This document shows positions 56,635 to 64,000 of a stretch of 64,000 bases of DNA, one piece after another; position 1 is the stretch's first letter; each line of letters begins with the position of its first letter. This stretch comes from Ruegeria arenilitoris (lineage in GTDB: Bacteria; Pseudomonadota; Alphaproteobacteria; Rhodobacterales; Rhodobacteraceae). Position numbers and translations under genes: made by a program. The stretch covers positions 1 through 64,000 of the forward strand of contig NZ_WQHP01000012.1 of assembly GCF_013035315.1 (NCBI RefSeq). The letters run 5' to 3'. Under the pieces are notes generated by a model, which saw nothing but the letters and a program-made list of their open reading frames with translations, had not been told where the DNA came from and did not search any database.

Positions 56635-58818
56635 ATGTCATTGCGCTTTGTCTGCCTGACGTCTGCCCTTGCCCTGACCGCCGGTCAGGCCGTGGCAGAA
56701 ATGAACTTCAACCGAATTGCGTCTTTCCCCGTCGTCAAGAACATGGCCGAGGGGGCAGATACCACCCGTGAAACCTCGCCCGAGATCATCGCGGCGACGG
56801 CGGACGGCATGACGCTGGTCTACACCGACAGCCCGCTGGGCGTGATCGGCATGGTCGACATCACCAACCCCGCAAACCCGGCCCCACTCGGCGCAATGGA
56901 AGTGGGTGGCGAACCGACATCCGTAGGCATTGTGGGCACGACAGCCTTTGTCGGCGTGAACACGTCGGAAAGTTATACAGCCCCTTCGGGAAAGCTGATC
57001 TCGGTCGATATCGCTGGCAAGGCCGAAACCGGCGCTTGTGATCTGGGCGGTCAGCCTGACAGCGTCGCCATTGCGCCGGATGGTAGCTTTGTCGCCGTAG
57101 CGATCGAGAACGAGCGCGACGAAGACCTGAACGACGGCATTATCCCGCAGCTGCCCGCCGGGTCGCTGGCTCTGGTGCCGCTGAAAGATGGCGCGCTGGA
57201 TTGCGCGGCCATGAAAATGGCGTCTCTGACTGGTCTGGCCGAGGTTGCCCCAACCGACCCCGAGCCTGAGTTTGTGGACATCAACACTCTGGGCGAAACC
57301 GTCGTCACTCTGCAGGAGAACAACTACATCGCGGTGGTCGACAAGGACGGCAACGTGGTCAGCCATTTCTCAGCGGGTAGCGTGGATCTGGAAGGCATCG
57401 ACGCCACAGATGAACGCGGCGCGCTGATATTCACCGAAAGCCAAAAGGGCCGTCTGCGTGAGCCGGATGCGGTGAAATGGATCGACGACAACCACTTCGC
57501 CACCGCCAACGAAGGCGATTACGAGGGCGGTTCGCGCGGCTGGACGATCTTCCACAAGGACGGCACCGTTGTTTACGAAAACGGCACCGATTTCGAGAAA
57601 GCCATCATACAGATCGGCCACTACCCCGACAAACGCTCGGACGCCAAAGGCGTTGAGCCAGAAAGCGTAACCGCTGCCACCTTTGGCGGCACGCCGATGA
57701 TCTTTGTTGGGGCCGAGCGCGCCTCGGTCGTGGGTGTCTATGACGCCACCGACCCGGCAAACCCGGTACTGAAGCAGCTTCTACCGTCGGGCGTTGGGCC
57801 GGAAGGCTATGTGGCGATCCCCGAGCGCAACCTGCTGATCTCGGCCAATGAAAAGGACCTTATCGAAGATGGCGGCCCGCGTGCGCATGTCTCGATCTTC
57901 GAATATCAGGACGCCCCTGCCAACTATCCGCATCTGACCTCCGCAGGCGCGGATGAGCTGATCGGATGGGGTGCCCTGTCCGGTCTGGTCGCGGACGAGG
58001 ACGGCATGATCTATGCGGTCAATGACAGCTTCTACGGTTTCCAGCCTTCGATCTTCAAGATCGACCCCAGCCAGCAGCCCGCCCGCATCGTGGACGTGAT
58101 CCGCATTCACCGTCAGGACGGCAACCCGGCGCAAAAGCTGGACCTTGAGGGCATCACGCTGGACGGCAAGGGCGGCTTCTACGTCGCGTCCGAAGGCCGC
58201 ACCGATCGTGTCATCCCGCACGCGATCTACCACGTCTCTGCCGAGGGCAAGATCAAGGATCGCAAGGGCGAGATTGGCCTGCCGCCGGAATTGATGGCGG
58301 TCGAGAAACGCTTTGGTTTCGAAGGCATCACTAAGGTCGGTGACACTCTGTGGATGGCCGTTCAGCGCGAATGGAAAGACGACCCAGAGAACCACGTGAA
58401 ACTGGTCGCCTACAATCTGGACACCAAGGAATGGGGTGCCGTGCACTATCCCAAAGCCGACCCGGAAAAAGGATGGGTTGGGCTGTCTGAAATCGTGGCC
58501 TTCGGCGACCATGTGTATGTCATCGAACGCGACAATCAGCACGACCACCGCGCCGTGACCAAAAAGATCTACCGCATCCCGCTGTCCGACATGACCCCGG
58601 CACCGCTGGGTGGAGACCTGCCTGTCGTCAGCAAAGAAGAGGTCCGCGACCTGCTGCCCGACCTGACCTCGACCGGCGGTTACGTTCTGGACAAGATCGA
58701 AGGCCTGGCGATCCTGCCCTCGGGCGAAGCGTTCGTGATGACCGACAATGATGGCGTCGACGATGCCTCGGGCGAGACGATGTTCTGGTCGATCGGGTCG
58801 GTTACGGCTGGGAACTAA
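56635..58818 (+). CDS. Exported phytase-like esterase
   Basis: A 727-residue secreted or periplasmic protein (signal peptide 1-21, ending AVA). The N-terminal half (about 30-420) is a beta-propeller-like repeat region (VGIVGTTAFVGVNTS, VAIAPDGSFVAVAIEN, EPESVTAATFGGTPMIFVGAE). The C-terminal half (about 440-725) matches the 'esterase-like activity of phytase' domain: LSGLVADEDGMIYAVNDSFYG, LDLEGITLDGKGGFYVASEG, GFEGITKVGDTLWMAVQ, DKIEGLAILPSGEAFVMTDNDG. Family members hydrolyse phosphoesters. The start at 56635 follows GAGAGGAT. A three-unit Pho box upstream indicates induction when phosphate is low. Confidence 0.88.
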   Translation: MSLRFVCLTSALALTAGQAVAEMNFNRIASFPVVKNMAEGADTTRETSPEIIAATADGMTLVYTDSPLGVIGMVDITNPANPAPLGAMEVGGEPTSVGIVGTTAFVGVNTSESYTAPSGKLISVDIAGKAETGACDLGGQPDSVAIAPDGSFVAVAIENERDEDLNDGIIPQLPAGSLALVPLKDGALDCAAMKMASLTGLAEVAPTDPEPEFVDINTLGETVVTLQENNYIAVVDKDGNVVSHFSAGSVDLEGIDATDERGALIFTESQKGRLREPDAVKWIDDNHFATANEGDYEGGSRGWTIFHKDGTVVYENGTDFEKAIIQIGHYPDKRSDAKGVEPESVTAATFGGTPMIFVGAERASVVGVYDATDPANPVLKQLLPSGVGPEGYVAIPERNLLISANEKDLIEDGGPRAHVSIFEYQDAPANYPHLTSAGADELIGWGALSGLVADEDGMIYAVNDSFYGFQPSIFKIDPSQQPARIVDVIRIHRQDGNPAQKLDLEGITLDGKGGFYVASEGRTDRVIPHAIYHVSAEGKIKDRKGEIGLPPELMAVEKRFGFEGITKVGDTLWMAVQREWKDDPENHVKLVAYNLDTKEWGAVHYPKADPEKGWVGLSEIVAFGDHVYVIERDNQHDHRAVTKKIYRIPLSDMTPAPLGGDLPVVSKEEVRDLLPDLTSTGGYVLDKIEGLAILPSGEAFVMTDNDGVDDASGETMFWSIGSVTAGN

Positions 58819-58839
58819 TTCGTTGCCAAAACACTTAGT

Positions 58840-58874
58840 GACCCCGCACGAAATTGTGCGGGGTCATATTGTTT
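58840..58874 (+). terminator. Intrinsic terminator of phytase-like gene
   Basis: GACCCCGCAC, loop GAAATT, GTGCGGGGTC, then ATATTGTTT. It lies 21 bases past the stop. Confidence 0.85.
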
Positions 58875-59207
58875 AGATCGGCAGCAATTAAGGCTTTTCA
58901 AACGCTGAGGCCTGAGCGTACGGGAAGCAAATCCTATTGTGTGGACATTTTGGGAAGTCAGTCGAATATCCGCGATGGTTTCTTTGATTGCCTTTGTGAA
59001 AACTAAGCCATTCCTACTCCCAGTTGACAGACAACGAGATGATGTTCAGTCTAAAGGTGCGGAAGGTCACCTAGGTTTAGGGGCTTGCCAATTTGGCCTT
59101 GTCCGTGGAGAAGAACTAGGGCGCTGATCCAATTAAGGCAGTGCCCGTGAATCGCAAAGCAGCCTTCACGCCCGGTTCTCGATTTGTGTCGAAACCATTG
59201 GTGTGAA
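58875..59207. other. AT-rich stretch without a clear gene
   Basis: About 330 bases between the phytase-like gene's terminator and the HNH gene. A 62-codon frame (58939-59127) starts with GTG but has no ribosome binding site or recognised family. Composition is AT-richer than most of the window, like the HNH gene beyond; the region may be an acquired segment. Confidence 0.55.
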
Positions 59208-59573
59208 ATGACAAAAAAACTTAAAACTTTAAGAGACCAAAAATGCGCGAAGCAAGGCGGTCTTTGCTTCTATTGTGACCAACCGATGTGGTCCGGATCA
59301 TCGAAGATATTCCAAAGGACCTATTCGATTTCCGAACCTCATGCGCGATTATTCCAGTGTACAGCAGAACACTTGATAGCAGCATCTGAAGGTGGGCTTC
59401 TCTCACCAGAAAACATCGTTGCCGCTTGCAAGTTCTGCAACCAGACGCGCCATAATTCGAAGCGACCACTGTCACCGGAGAACTACAAGAAAAAGGTACT
59501 CGGCCGATTAGCGTTGGGGCGTTGGAAGCGGCTACTTTCCTCTTCTACAACGCTGGGAAAGCACCGAAAGTAG
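59208..59573 (+). CDS. Small HNH endonuclease-like protein
   Basis: A 121-residue protein with an HNH/zinc-finger core: Cys20-x2-Cys23 (GLCFYCDQPM), Glu54-His55 (CTAEHLIAASEGG), Asn69 (SPENIVAACKFCN), Cys74-x2-Cys77 and His82 (QTRH). This arrangement fits a metal-binding beta-beta-alpha nuclease. The C-terminus is basic (KKKVLGRLALGRWKRLL). The ATG at 59208 is supported by the core lying near the N-terminus, but no clear ribosome binding site is seen. AT-rich codons unlike the neighbours suggest horizontal transfer. No toxin, immunity or restriction partner is adjacent. Confidence 0.78.
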   Translation: MTKKLKTLRDQKCAKQGGLCFYCDQPMWSGSSKIFQRTYSISEPHARLFQCTAEHLIAASEGGLLSPENIVAACKFCNQTRHNSKRPLSPENYKKKVLGRLALGRWKRLLSSSTTLGKHRK

Positions 59574-59678
59574 AGGTTGCTGAGAGGTAGTATTGTGTCG
59601 GTTATGCGCAGTAACCCGTCAACTTTTTGGAACTCACGAATGACCAAATAGCCCGTCCGGCGAACACCTCATTGATAC

Positions 59679-59716
59679 AAAAAACAACGCCCCGCGTCTG
59701 GAGGAACGCGGGGCGT
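59679..59716 (-). terminator. Intrinsic terminator of hsp20
   Basis: On the minus strand ACGCCCCGCGT, loop, ACGCGGGGCGT is followed by TGTTTTTTG. It lies about 50 bases past the hsp20 stop. Confidence 0.88.
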
Positions 59717-59721
59717 ATGGT

Positions 59722-59750
59722 GCGATAATCCAGAGAGGAACGATTATCGC
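59722..59750. repeat. Inverted repeat after hsp20
   Basis: GCGATAATC (59722-59730) and GATTATCGC (59742-59750) form a perfect 9-bp stem with an 11-base loop between the hsp20 stop and its terminator. Possible transcript-stabilising hairpin; purpose unknown. Confidence 0.5.
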
Positions 59751-59766
59751 GGCGTATTAGGTCGCC

Positions 59767-60234
59767 TTAGTTCACGGCCTTGGCGTCGACCACATCCTTT
59801 TCGATGGCCTTAGCCGACGTGATCTCAATCCGGCGCGGTTTCAGGGCCTCGGGCACCTCGCGCTTGAGGTCGATGTTCAGCATGCCGTCCTCATGGCTGG
59901 CGCCAGTGACACGCACGTGATCGGCCAGCGCAAAGCGGCGTTCGAACGCGCGGGTGGCGATGCCACGGTGCAGATAGCTGCGCTCTTTGTCTTCTGCAGC
60001 TTTCTTGCCGGCCACGATCAGAGCGTTTTCCTTCACTTCGACCGACAGGTCATTTTCAGAAAAACCGGCGACTGCAACCGAGATGCGATAGGTGTCGGCA
60101 TCGGTTTTTTCGATGTTATAGGGCGGGTAGCTCGGCTGAGCCACGTCATTGGTCAGCACACGGTCCATCATGTCGGCAATCTGGTCGAAACCAACGGTGG
60201 CGCGGTGCAGGGGTGCAAAATCAAAACTACGCAT
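59767..60234 (-). CDS. Hsp20 family small heat-shock protein
   Basis: A 155-residue chaperone that binds unfolding proteins. The alpha-crystallin domain covers about residues 38-135 (YNIEKTDADTYRISVAVAGFSENDLSVEVKENALIVAG ... GMLNIDLKREVPEALKPRRIEI), with the IbpA-type N-terminus MRSFDFAPLHRATVGFDQI. GAGGA lies nine bases before the ATG. It is a single gene with its own terminator. Confidence 0.95.
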   Translation of the reverse strand: MRSFDFAPLHRATVGFDQIADMMDRVLTNDVAQPSYPPYNIEKTDADTYRISVAVAGFSENDLSVEVKENALIVAGKKAAEDKERSYLHRGIATRAFERRFALADHVRVTGASHEDGMLNIDLKREVPEALKPRRIEITSAKAIEKDVVDAKAVN

Positions 60235-60356
60235 GTGTCATATCCTCATATCAGAGCGATCTGTACTCTGCCCTCCGTTCGGACGGGCATCGGGTTGATC
60301 CGGGCCCCGTCTTTGGCGACCCGGTACAGTTCACATGGGTAGCGATTTGAGTGAGT

Positions 60357-61172
60357 TCAACCCCTGCCAGAGCTGATGAATTTTGCGCCCGAGCTGGACT
60401 TACCGGAACCGACCTGCAACCGGCGGATGTTTGCCTTTGGGCGGGGCGCATCGCGTCGCAGATCGGCCTTTAAATCCGCCACGATTCCCGACAGCTCCAT
60501 GCCGAACCCCACCTTCTGGCGCCCGTTCGTCCCCACCGCGGACACGACCGAAAGAATCTGCCAGCGCGACCCGTTCCGTGCCAGCAGGGCTGAGCCGGAC
60601 GAGCCAAAGGTGATGTCGCAGTTGAAGGTGATCAAACCGTCGCTGCGGTTCAGAATGCGGCAAGATCTTTCGCGGGTAATTGCCTCGGCCCGCCCGCGCC
60701 CATAGGACGCGAGGCTGACCTCGTTTCCGGCGACATTCCCCTGATGCAGGGCAAAGGGGTCTGCGATCGAATAGGGAATCGGCGATTCCAGCCGCATCAG
60801 AGCCACATCCATGCGCACGCGGGGGGCAGACACCGCCCCGTTGGCCTTGAAATCGGGATGCGCCGCGATTTGTACCACCTTGCGATCGGCGAGGGCATCA
60901 TTACCGCTCAGACCGGCGCGGAAGGTGACCTTGCCCGGCGGGTATGGCTTGCCGGTGGCCTTGTCCAGCGCGCAATGCGCAGCGGTCAGAACCAGATCCT
61001 GCGCAATCAAGGTACCGGTGCAAAACCCCTGAGTTCCAATGTCCAGTCGTCCGACCGCCTCCCAGCCGTACAGATCGTCACGGTCGGTCAGTTTGCGTTT
61101 GGCGGCTTGGGCGTATGATGAGGTGGTTGAAATGGACAGAATAAGAAAAAAAATCAGAACGCGTTGAATCAT
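60357..61172 (-). CDS. Trypsin-like serine protease (copy 2 of tandem pair)
   Basis: A 271-residue exported S1 peptidase (signal to about residue 21). The triad is His66 (VLTAAHCALD), Asp122 (RMDVALMRL) and Ser192 (FGSSGSALL); the residue before Ser is Ser rather than the usual Asp. CRIL...FNCDITFG gives a likely disulfide. The tail (RRDAPRPKANIRRL) is basic and flexible. Its start overlaps the stop of the other copy by ATGA, so the two are translated together and probably arose by duplication. Natural substrate unknown. Confidence 0.9.
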   Translation of the reverse strand: MIQRVLIFFLILSISTTSSYAQAAKRKLTDRDDLYGWEAVGRLDIGTQGFCTGTLIAQDLVLTAAHCALDKATGKPYPPGKVTFRAGLSGNDALADRKVVQIAAHPDFKANGAVSAPRVRMDVALMRLESPIPYSIADPFALHQGNVAGNEVSLASYGRGRAEAITRERSCRILNRSDGLITFNCDITFGSSGSALLARNGSRWQILSVVSAVGTNGRQKVGFGMELSGIVADLKADLRRDAPRPKANIRRLQVGSGKSSSGAKFISSGRG

Positions 61173-61990
61173 GGTTTGATGAACCTTGCACCAATATTGC
61201 GGTTTGCGCCCGCTTGCGGTGATGAAGCCCTGAAACCGCGCCCCGCCGAAAGTTCGGCCTGCAACAGCTCAAGCGAGTCTTCGACCGCGGTGCCGACGGA
61301 CACGCGCTGACCGTTGAACTCGGCCTTGGCCGCAACCACAGACACGATGCGAGGCTGGTCCCCTTCGAATGAAAACACCGGCGCACCGGACGATCCGAAT
61401 TCCACGTCGCAAGACATGATCAGAACATTCGAACGGCGGGTCATAACCGAGCATACCTCTTGCAGCGACGGGGCCTCGGACCGGTCCTGAGCATAAGACA
61501 CGACGCCAACCTCTGCCCCGCGCGCGGGGCGTTTTCCTGTCTCAAACGGGATAACGGTTGTGTTTCGGATAGGCTGCCACAGTTCGATCAGCGCGATGTC
61601 GTTGTAGATGCGCTCGGCGGTGCCTTCGACGCTGTATTCGTAATTCGGGTGAATGACCGCCCGCCGCGCCGCACGGTAAGCTGACGCGCGCCCCAGTCGC
61701 CAGGCAGCCAGAAACTCGACATCAGCCAGATCGATCCGCTGACCAGTCACCTTGTCAAACAGGCAATGTGCGGCCGTCAGAACCAGCGTCGGCGCGATCA
61801 GTGTCCCGGTGCAAAACCCGGCGCCGTTTTTGATATCAAGGCGTCCCACGGCCATCCACGCGCGGCCAGCATCAGTTGTATCCAGACTTTTTAGTCCGGT
61901 ATCCTGTGCTGCGGCGGTCATCGGCATCAAAGCCATCGCCAATGCTATGATCCAATTTCGCAAACGGCTCTCCGGCTTTGCTGTTGGCAT
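61169..61990 (-). CDS. Trypsin-like serine protease (copy 1 of tandem pair)
   Basis: A 273-residue exported S1 peptidase (signal to about residue 28, AAA before Q29). The triad is His75 (VLTAAHCLFD), Asp131 (YNDIALIEL) and Ser201 (FGSSGAPVF). The shared LDI...GFCTGTLIA and GSSG segments show it is a paralogue of the gene immediately downstream, with which it overlaps by four bases. Both have Ser in place of the Asp of GDSGG. It is the first gene of the pair, 86 bases from glcF on the same strand. Confidence 0.9.
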   Translation of the reverse strand: MPTAKPESRLRNWIIALAMALMPMTAAAQDTGLKSLDTTDAGRAWMAVGRLDIKNGAGFCTGTLIAPTLVLTAAHCLFDKVTGQRIDLADVEFLAAWRLGRASAYRAARRAVIHPNYEYSVEGTAERIYNDIALIELWQPIRNTTVIPFETGKRPARGAEVGVVSYAQDRSEAPSLQEVCSVMTRRSNVLIMSCDVEFGSSGAPVFSFEGDQPRIVSVVAAKAEFNGQRVSVGTAVEDSLELLQAELSAGRGFRASSPQAGANRNIGARFIKP

Positions 61991-62076
61991 ATCTTGCTAC
62001 GCCGCCGGTTGGGCAAAAATAGGGCGGGACCGCCCCATTCGCATTCACTGGGAAAGTGATGCGCGACTGCATCAGC

Positions 62077-63396
62077 CTATTTCAGGATCGGAACTTGAGG
62101 CGTTTGTGGCTGCGCATCAAAGGCTCTGGGCTTCGGTCCACCCGTTGCCCAATCCAAGAGCTCCACCGTATGCACCACCGGCACCTCTGTTCCCGAGCCG
62201 ATCTGCATCATGCAGCCGATGTTCCCCGCCGCGATTACATCGGGGTTTTTCGCCTCAAGCGTTTTAACCTTGCGCTGTTTTAACTTCCCGGAAATCTCGG
62301 GCTGCATCAGGTTGTATGTCCCGGCACTACCGCAGCACAGATGACTGTCCGCAGGCTCTAACACAGTAAAACCAGCCCGTTTCAACAGGGTTTTGGGGTG
62401 AGTCTTAATCTGTTGACCGTGTTGCAGAGAGCAGGCTGCGTGGTACGCGACGATCATCTGCTGGCTCTCACCTTCCGGCAAATCGAGTTGCATCAGCAGC
62501 TCACTTATATCCATGGCGATCGCAGAAACCTTTGCGGCGTCTTCTTCCAGCGGTCCATTGCGGAACATATGGCCGTAATCTTTGATCGTCGTGCCGCAGC
62601 CCGAGGTATTTATGACGATGGCATCCAGCCCATTCCCGGTCATTTCGTCAATCCAGGCTCTAATATTGGCTTCTGCGGCCTTATGGCTGTCATCGGTTTT
62701 GCCCATGTGATGGGTTAAGGCCCCGCAACATCCTGCCCCTTCGGCTACAACGACCTCGCATCCTAGTCGGGTCAACAGGCGAATTGTTGCGTCATTGATG
62801 TCCGTATTCAAAGCTTTCTGCGCACAGCCGGTCATCAGAGCAACACGCTTGCGCCGTGTGTCTTTGGCAGGGAAAGTCTGCGGATCGTCGTTGCGACTGA
62901 CTGGCGGGATATGTTTCGGCGCCATGTCCAGCATCGCGCGCAACCGGGCATCTGGCATTAAGAACCGGAAAGGACGTCCCAGTTTTGCTCCGATCAGCGC
63001 CCATCGGAACCGCATGGGATAGGGCAGGATCTGGGCCAATACCCAGCGCAGAACACGGTCAGAGAGGGGACGTTTGTAATTCTCCTCAATGTATTCCCGC
63101 GCGTGATCGACCAGATGCATGTAATGAACACCCGAGGGGCACGTAGACATGCATGCCAGACAGGAAAGGCACCGATCGATGTGTTTGACCGTTTTCTCAT
63201 CGGGCACACGCTCGTTTTCCAGCATATCCTTGATCAGATAGATGCGGCCGCGCGGGCTGTCCAATTCGTCCCCCAGCACCTGATAGGTGGGGCAAGTGGC
63301 CGTGCAAAACCCGCAATGGACACAATTTCGCAGAATCTCGTTCGAGCGCTGGATCGCCGGATCTTGGAGTTGTTTTTCAGTGAATGTTGTCTGCAT
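62077..63396 (-). CDS. glcF: Glycolate oxidase iron-sulfur subunit
   Basis: A 439-residue subunit of glycolate oxidase (GlcDEF), passing electrons from the flavin subunits. Two 4Fe-4S motifs are near the N-terminus (CVHCGFCTATCPTYQ and CLSCLACMSTCPSG), followed by two CCG domains (GCCGALTHHMGKTD and LCCGSAGTYNLMQPEI). The start at 63396 (MQTTFTEKQL) is chosen as the family N-terminus; it overlaps nothing but follows the glcE stop by five bases. Glycolate, a common algal exudate, fits a marine lifestyle. Confidence 0.96.
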   Translation of the reverse strand: MQTTFTEKQLQDPAIQRSNEILRNCVHCGFCTATCPTYQVLGDELDSPRGRIYLIKDMLENERVPDEKTVKHIDRCLSCLACMSTCPSGVHYMHLVDHAREYIEENYKRPLSDRVLRWVLAQILPYPMRFRWALIGAKLGRPFRFLMPDARLRAMLDMAPKHIPPVSRNDDPQTFPAKDTRRKRVALMTGCAQKALNTDINDATIRLLTRLGCEVVVAEGAGCCGALTHHMGKTDDSHKAAEANIRAWIDEMTGNGLDAIVINTSGCGTTIKDYGHMFRNGPLEEDAAKVSAIAMDISELLMQLDLPEGESQQMIVAYHAACSLQHGQQIKTHPKTLLKRAGFTVLEPADSHLCCGSAGTYNLMQPEISGKLKQRKVKTLEAKNPDVIAAGNIGCMMQIGSGTEVPVVHTVELLDWATGGPKPRAFDAQPQTPQVPILK

Positions 63397-63400
63397 TGCT

Positions 63401-64000
63401 CTAGCCCACAAGCCCCGAGTTAAAGACGCCGCGGGGGTCGAATCTTTGTCGAATTCCTTTTGTTAGAGCCGCAACTCCGGCGCTTTCAGGATGGAACCGC
63501 CCCAACCGGGTCACTGTGTCGGATTGCGCGCGCACCAGCGTTGCGTGACCTTCAAGGGCCCCCAGACGGGCGCGCAGATCGGTCCCTTCGGGCACCAAGG
63601 CCCAAATCAGCCCACCGCCCCAATCAAACAGCAATCGCTCGGCACCAGTGCGTGCGGCTATGTCAGGCGCATCAGTGGGCTTAACCGAAATCCGCCACAC
63701 ATCACCGTCCTGATTGTGAAAGGCGGTCACATCGCGCAATCCGGCCCAAAGGTTGGTCGAGCCCGTGACCTCAGCGACGTCTCCGTATCCCGACAACACC
63801 GATTTCAGTTGATCCGACCTGTAAGCGACCGAGTCCTCAAACCCCTCAAGACGCAACAAAGCCTGACCCGCGTCAGGATCATAGGCCGCACCGCTGACTT
63901 CAAACGGGGATTTCAGCGCCTCAGATAAAGCCTGAATTCCGGCCGCCGCGTCTGGGACCTGAACGGACAGAGTTACGGACGCCTCGGGTTTGGGAAGCAC
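63401..64000 (-). CDS. glcE: Glycolate oxidase subunit GlcE, C-terminal part
   Basis: The last 199 or so residues of GlcE, the FAD-binding partner of GlcD; the start lies beyond the window end. WRISVKPTDAPDIAA, LLFDWGGGLIWALVPEGTD and the C-terminal GIRQRFDPRGVFNSGLVG are typical of the FAD-linked oxidase C-terminus in GlcE. Order glcE-glcF on the minus strand is normal; glcD is expected just outside. Confidence 0.93.
   Translation of the reverse strand: MLPKPEASVTLSVQVPDAAAGIQALSEALKSPFEVSGAAYDPDAGQALLRLEGFEDSVAYRSDQLKSVLSGYGDVAEVTGSTNLWAGLRDVTAFHNQDGDVWRISVKPTDAPDIAARTGAERLLFDWGGGLIWALVPEGTDLRARLGALEGHATLVRAQSDTVTRLGRFHPESAGVAALTKGIRQRFDPRGVFNSGLVG

Noticed and set aside
58939..59127. 62-codon open frame starting GTG
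   Set aside because: No ribosome binding site or recognisable domain; left as unassigned AT-rich sequence.

Overview
The window looks like a chromosomal segment from a marine alphaproteobacterium of the Rhodobacteraceae (roseobacter group, plausibly Ruegeria or a near relative). This is inferred from the gene order rpsT-dnaA-dnaN-recF, the protein families (DUF1523, an NDUFAF5-like methyltransferase, lptB-hpf-ptsN), high GC with frequent ATGA/GTGA overlaps, and the ubiquinone and fatty-acid genes. No species name can be proved from the sequence alone. No rRNA, tRNA, CRISPR array, complete insertion sequence or intact prophage was seen.

Layout. 0.1-1.3 kb: two small membrane/exported proteins. 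1.7-10.1 kb: replication genes gyrB, recF, dnaN, dnaA and rpsT, all on the minus strand, interrupted between gyrB and recF by a divergent TetR/AhpD-like pair with clear palindromic operators. 10.4-15.7 kb: enoyl-CoA hydratase, mutM, ubiE-ubiB and a thiolase. 15.8-21.4 kb: an XRE-cupin regulator followed by kbl, a cysteine-synthase-fold enzyme, tdh, tryptophan 2,3-dioxygenase and a kynurenine formamidase, a threonine and tryptophan catabolic run. 22.5-27.8 kb: the rimP-nusA-ylxR-infB transcription/translation operon. 28.0-38.3 kb: mixed housekeeping and envelope genes (pip, ubiG, comF, grxC, hemH, an L,D-transpeptidase, a CAP lipoprotein). 38.3-43.1 kb: ptsN, hpf, lptB-lptA-lptC, kdsD and a short RNase D. 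43.2-45.2 kb: a CsoR-type metal sensor with its G-tract operator, an MFS exporter and an Lrp regulator.

45.3-47.3 kb holds a flagellar remnant: an intact lytic transglycosylase, then flhA broken by two frameshifts and fused by a large deletion to the last third of flgI. 47.3-54.7 kb is the most interesting part: nine tightly packed minus-strand genes encoding a long coiled-coil protein, a AAA+ ATPase, two large soluble proteins of unknown function and five membrane proteins (one DUF1523). They look like one transcription unit and possibly a membrane-associated AAA+ machine without an assigned role.

55.0-64.0 kb: succinate-semialdehyde dehydrogenase, an exported phytase-like esterase behind a three-unit Pho box, an AT-rich islet with a small HNH nuclease, Hsp20, two tandem trypsin-like proteases, and glcF-glcE, with glcE cut by the window end.
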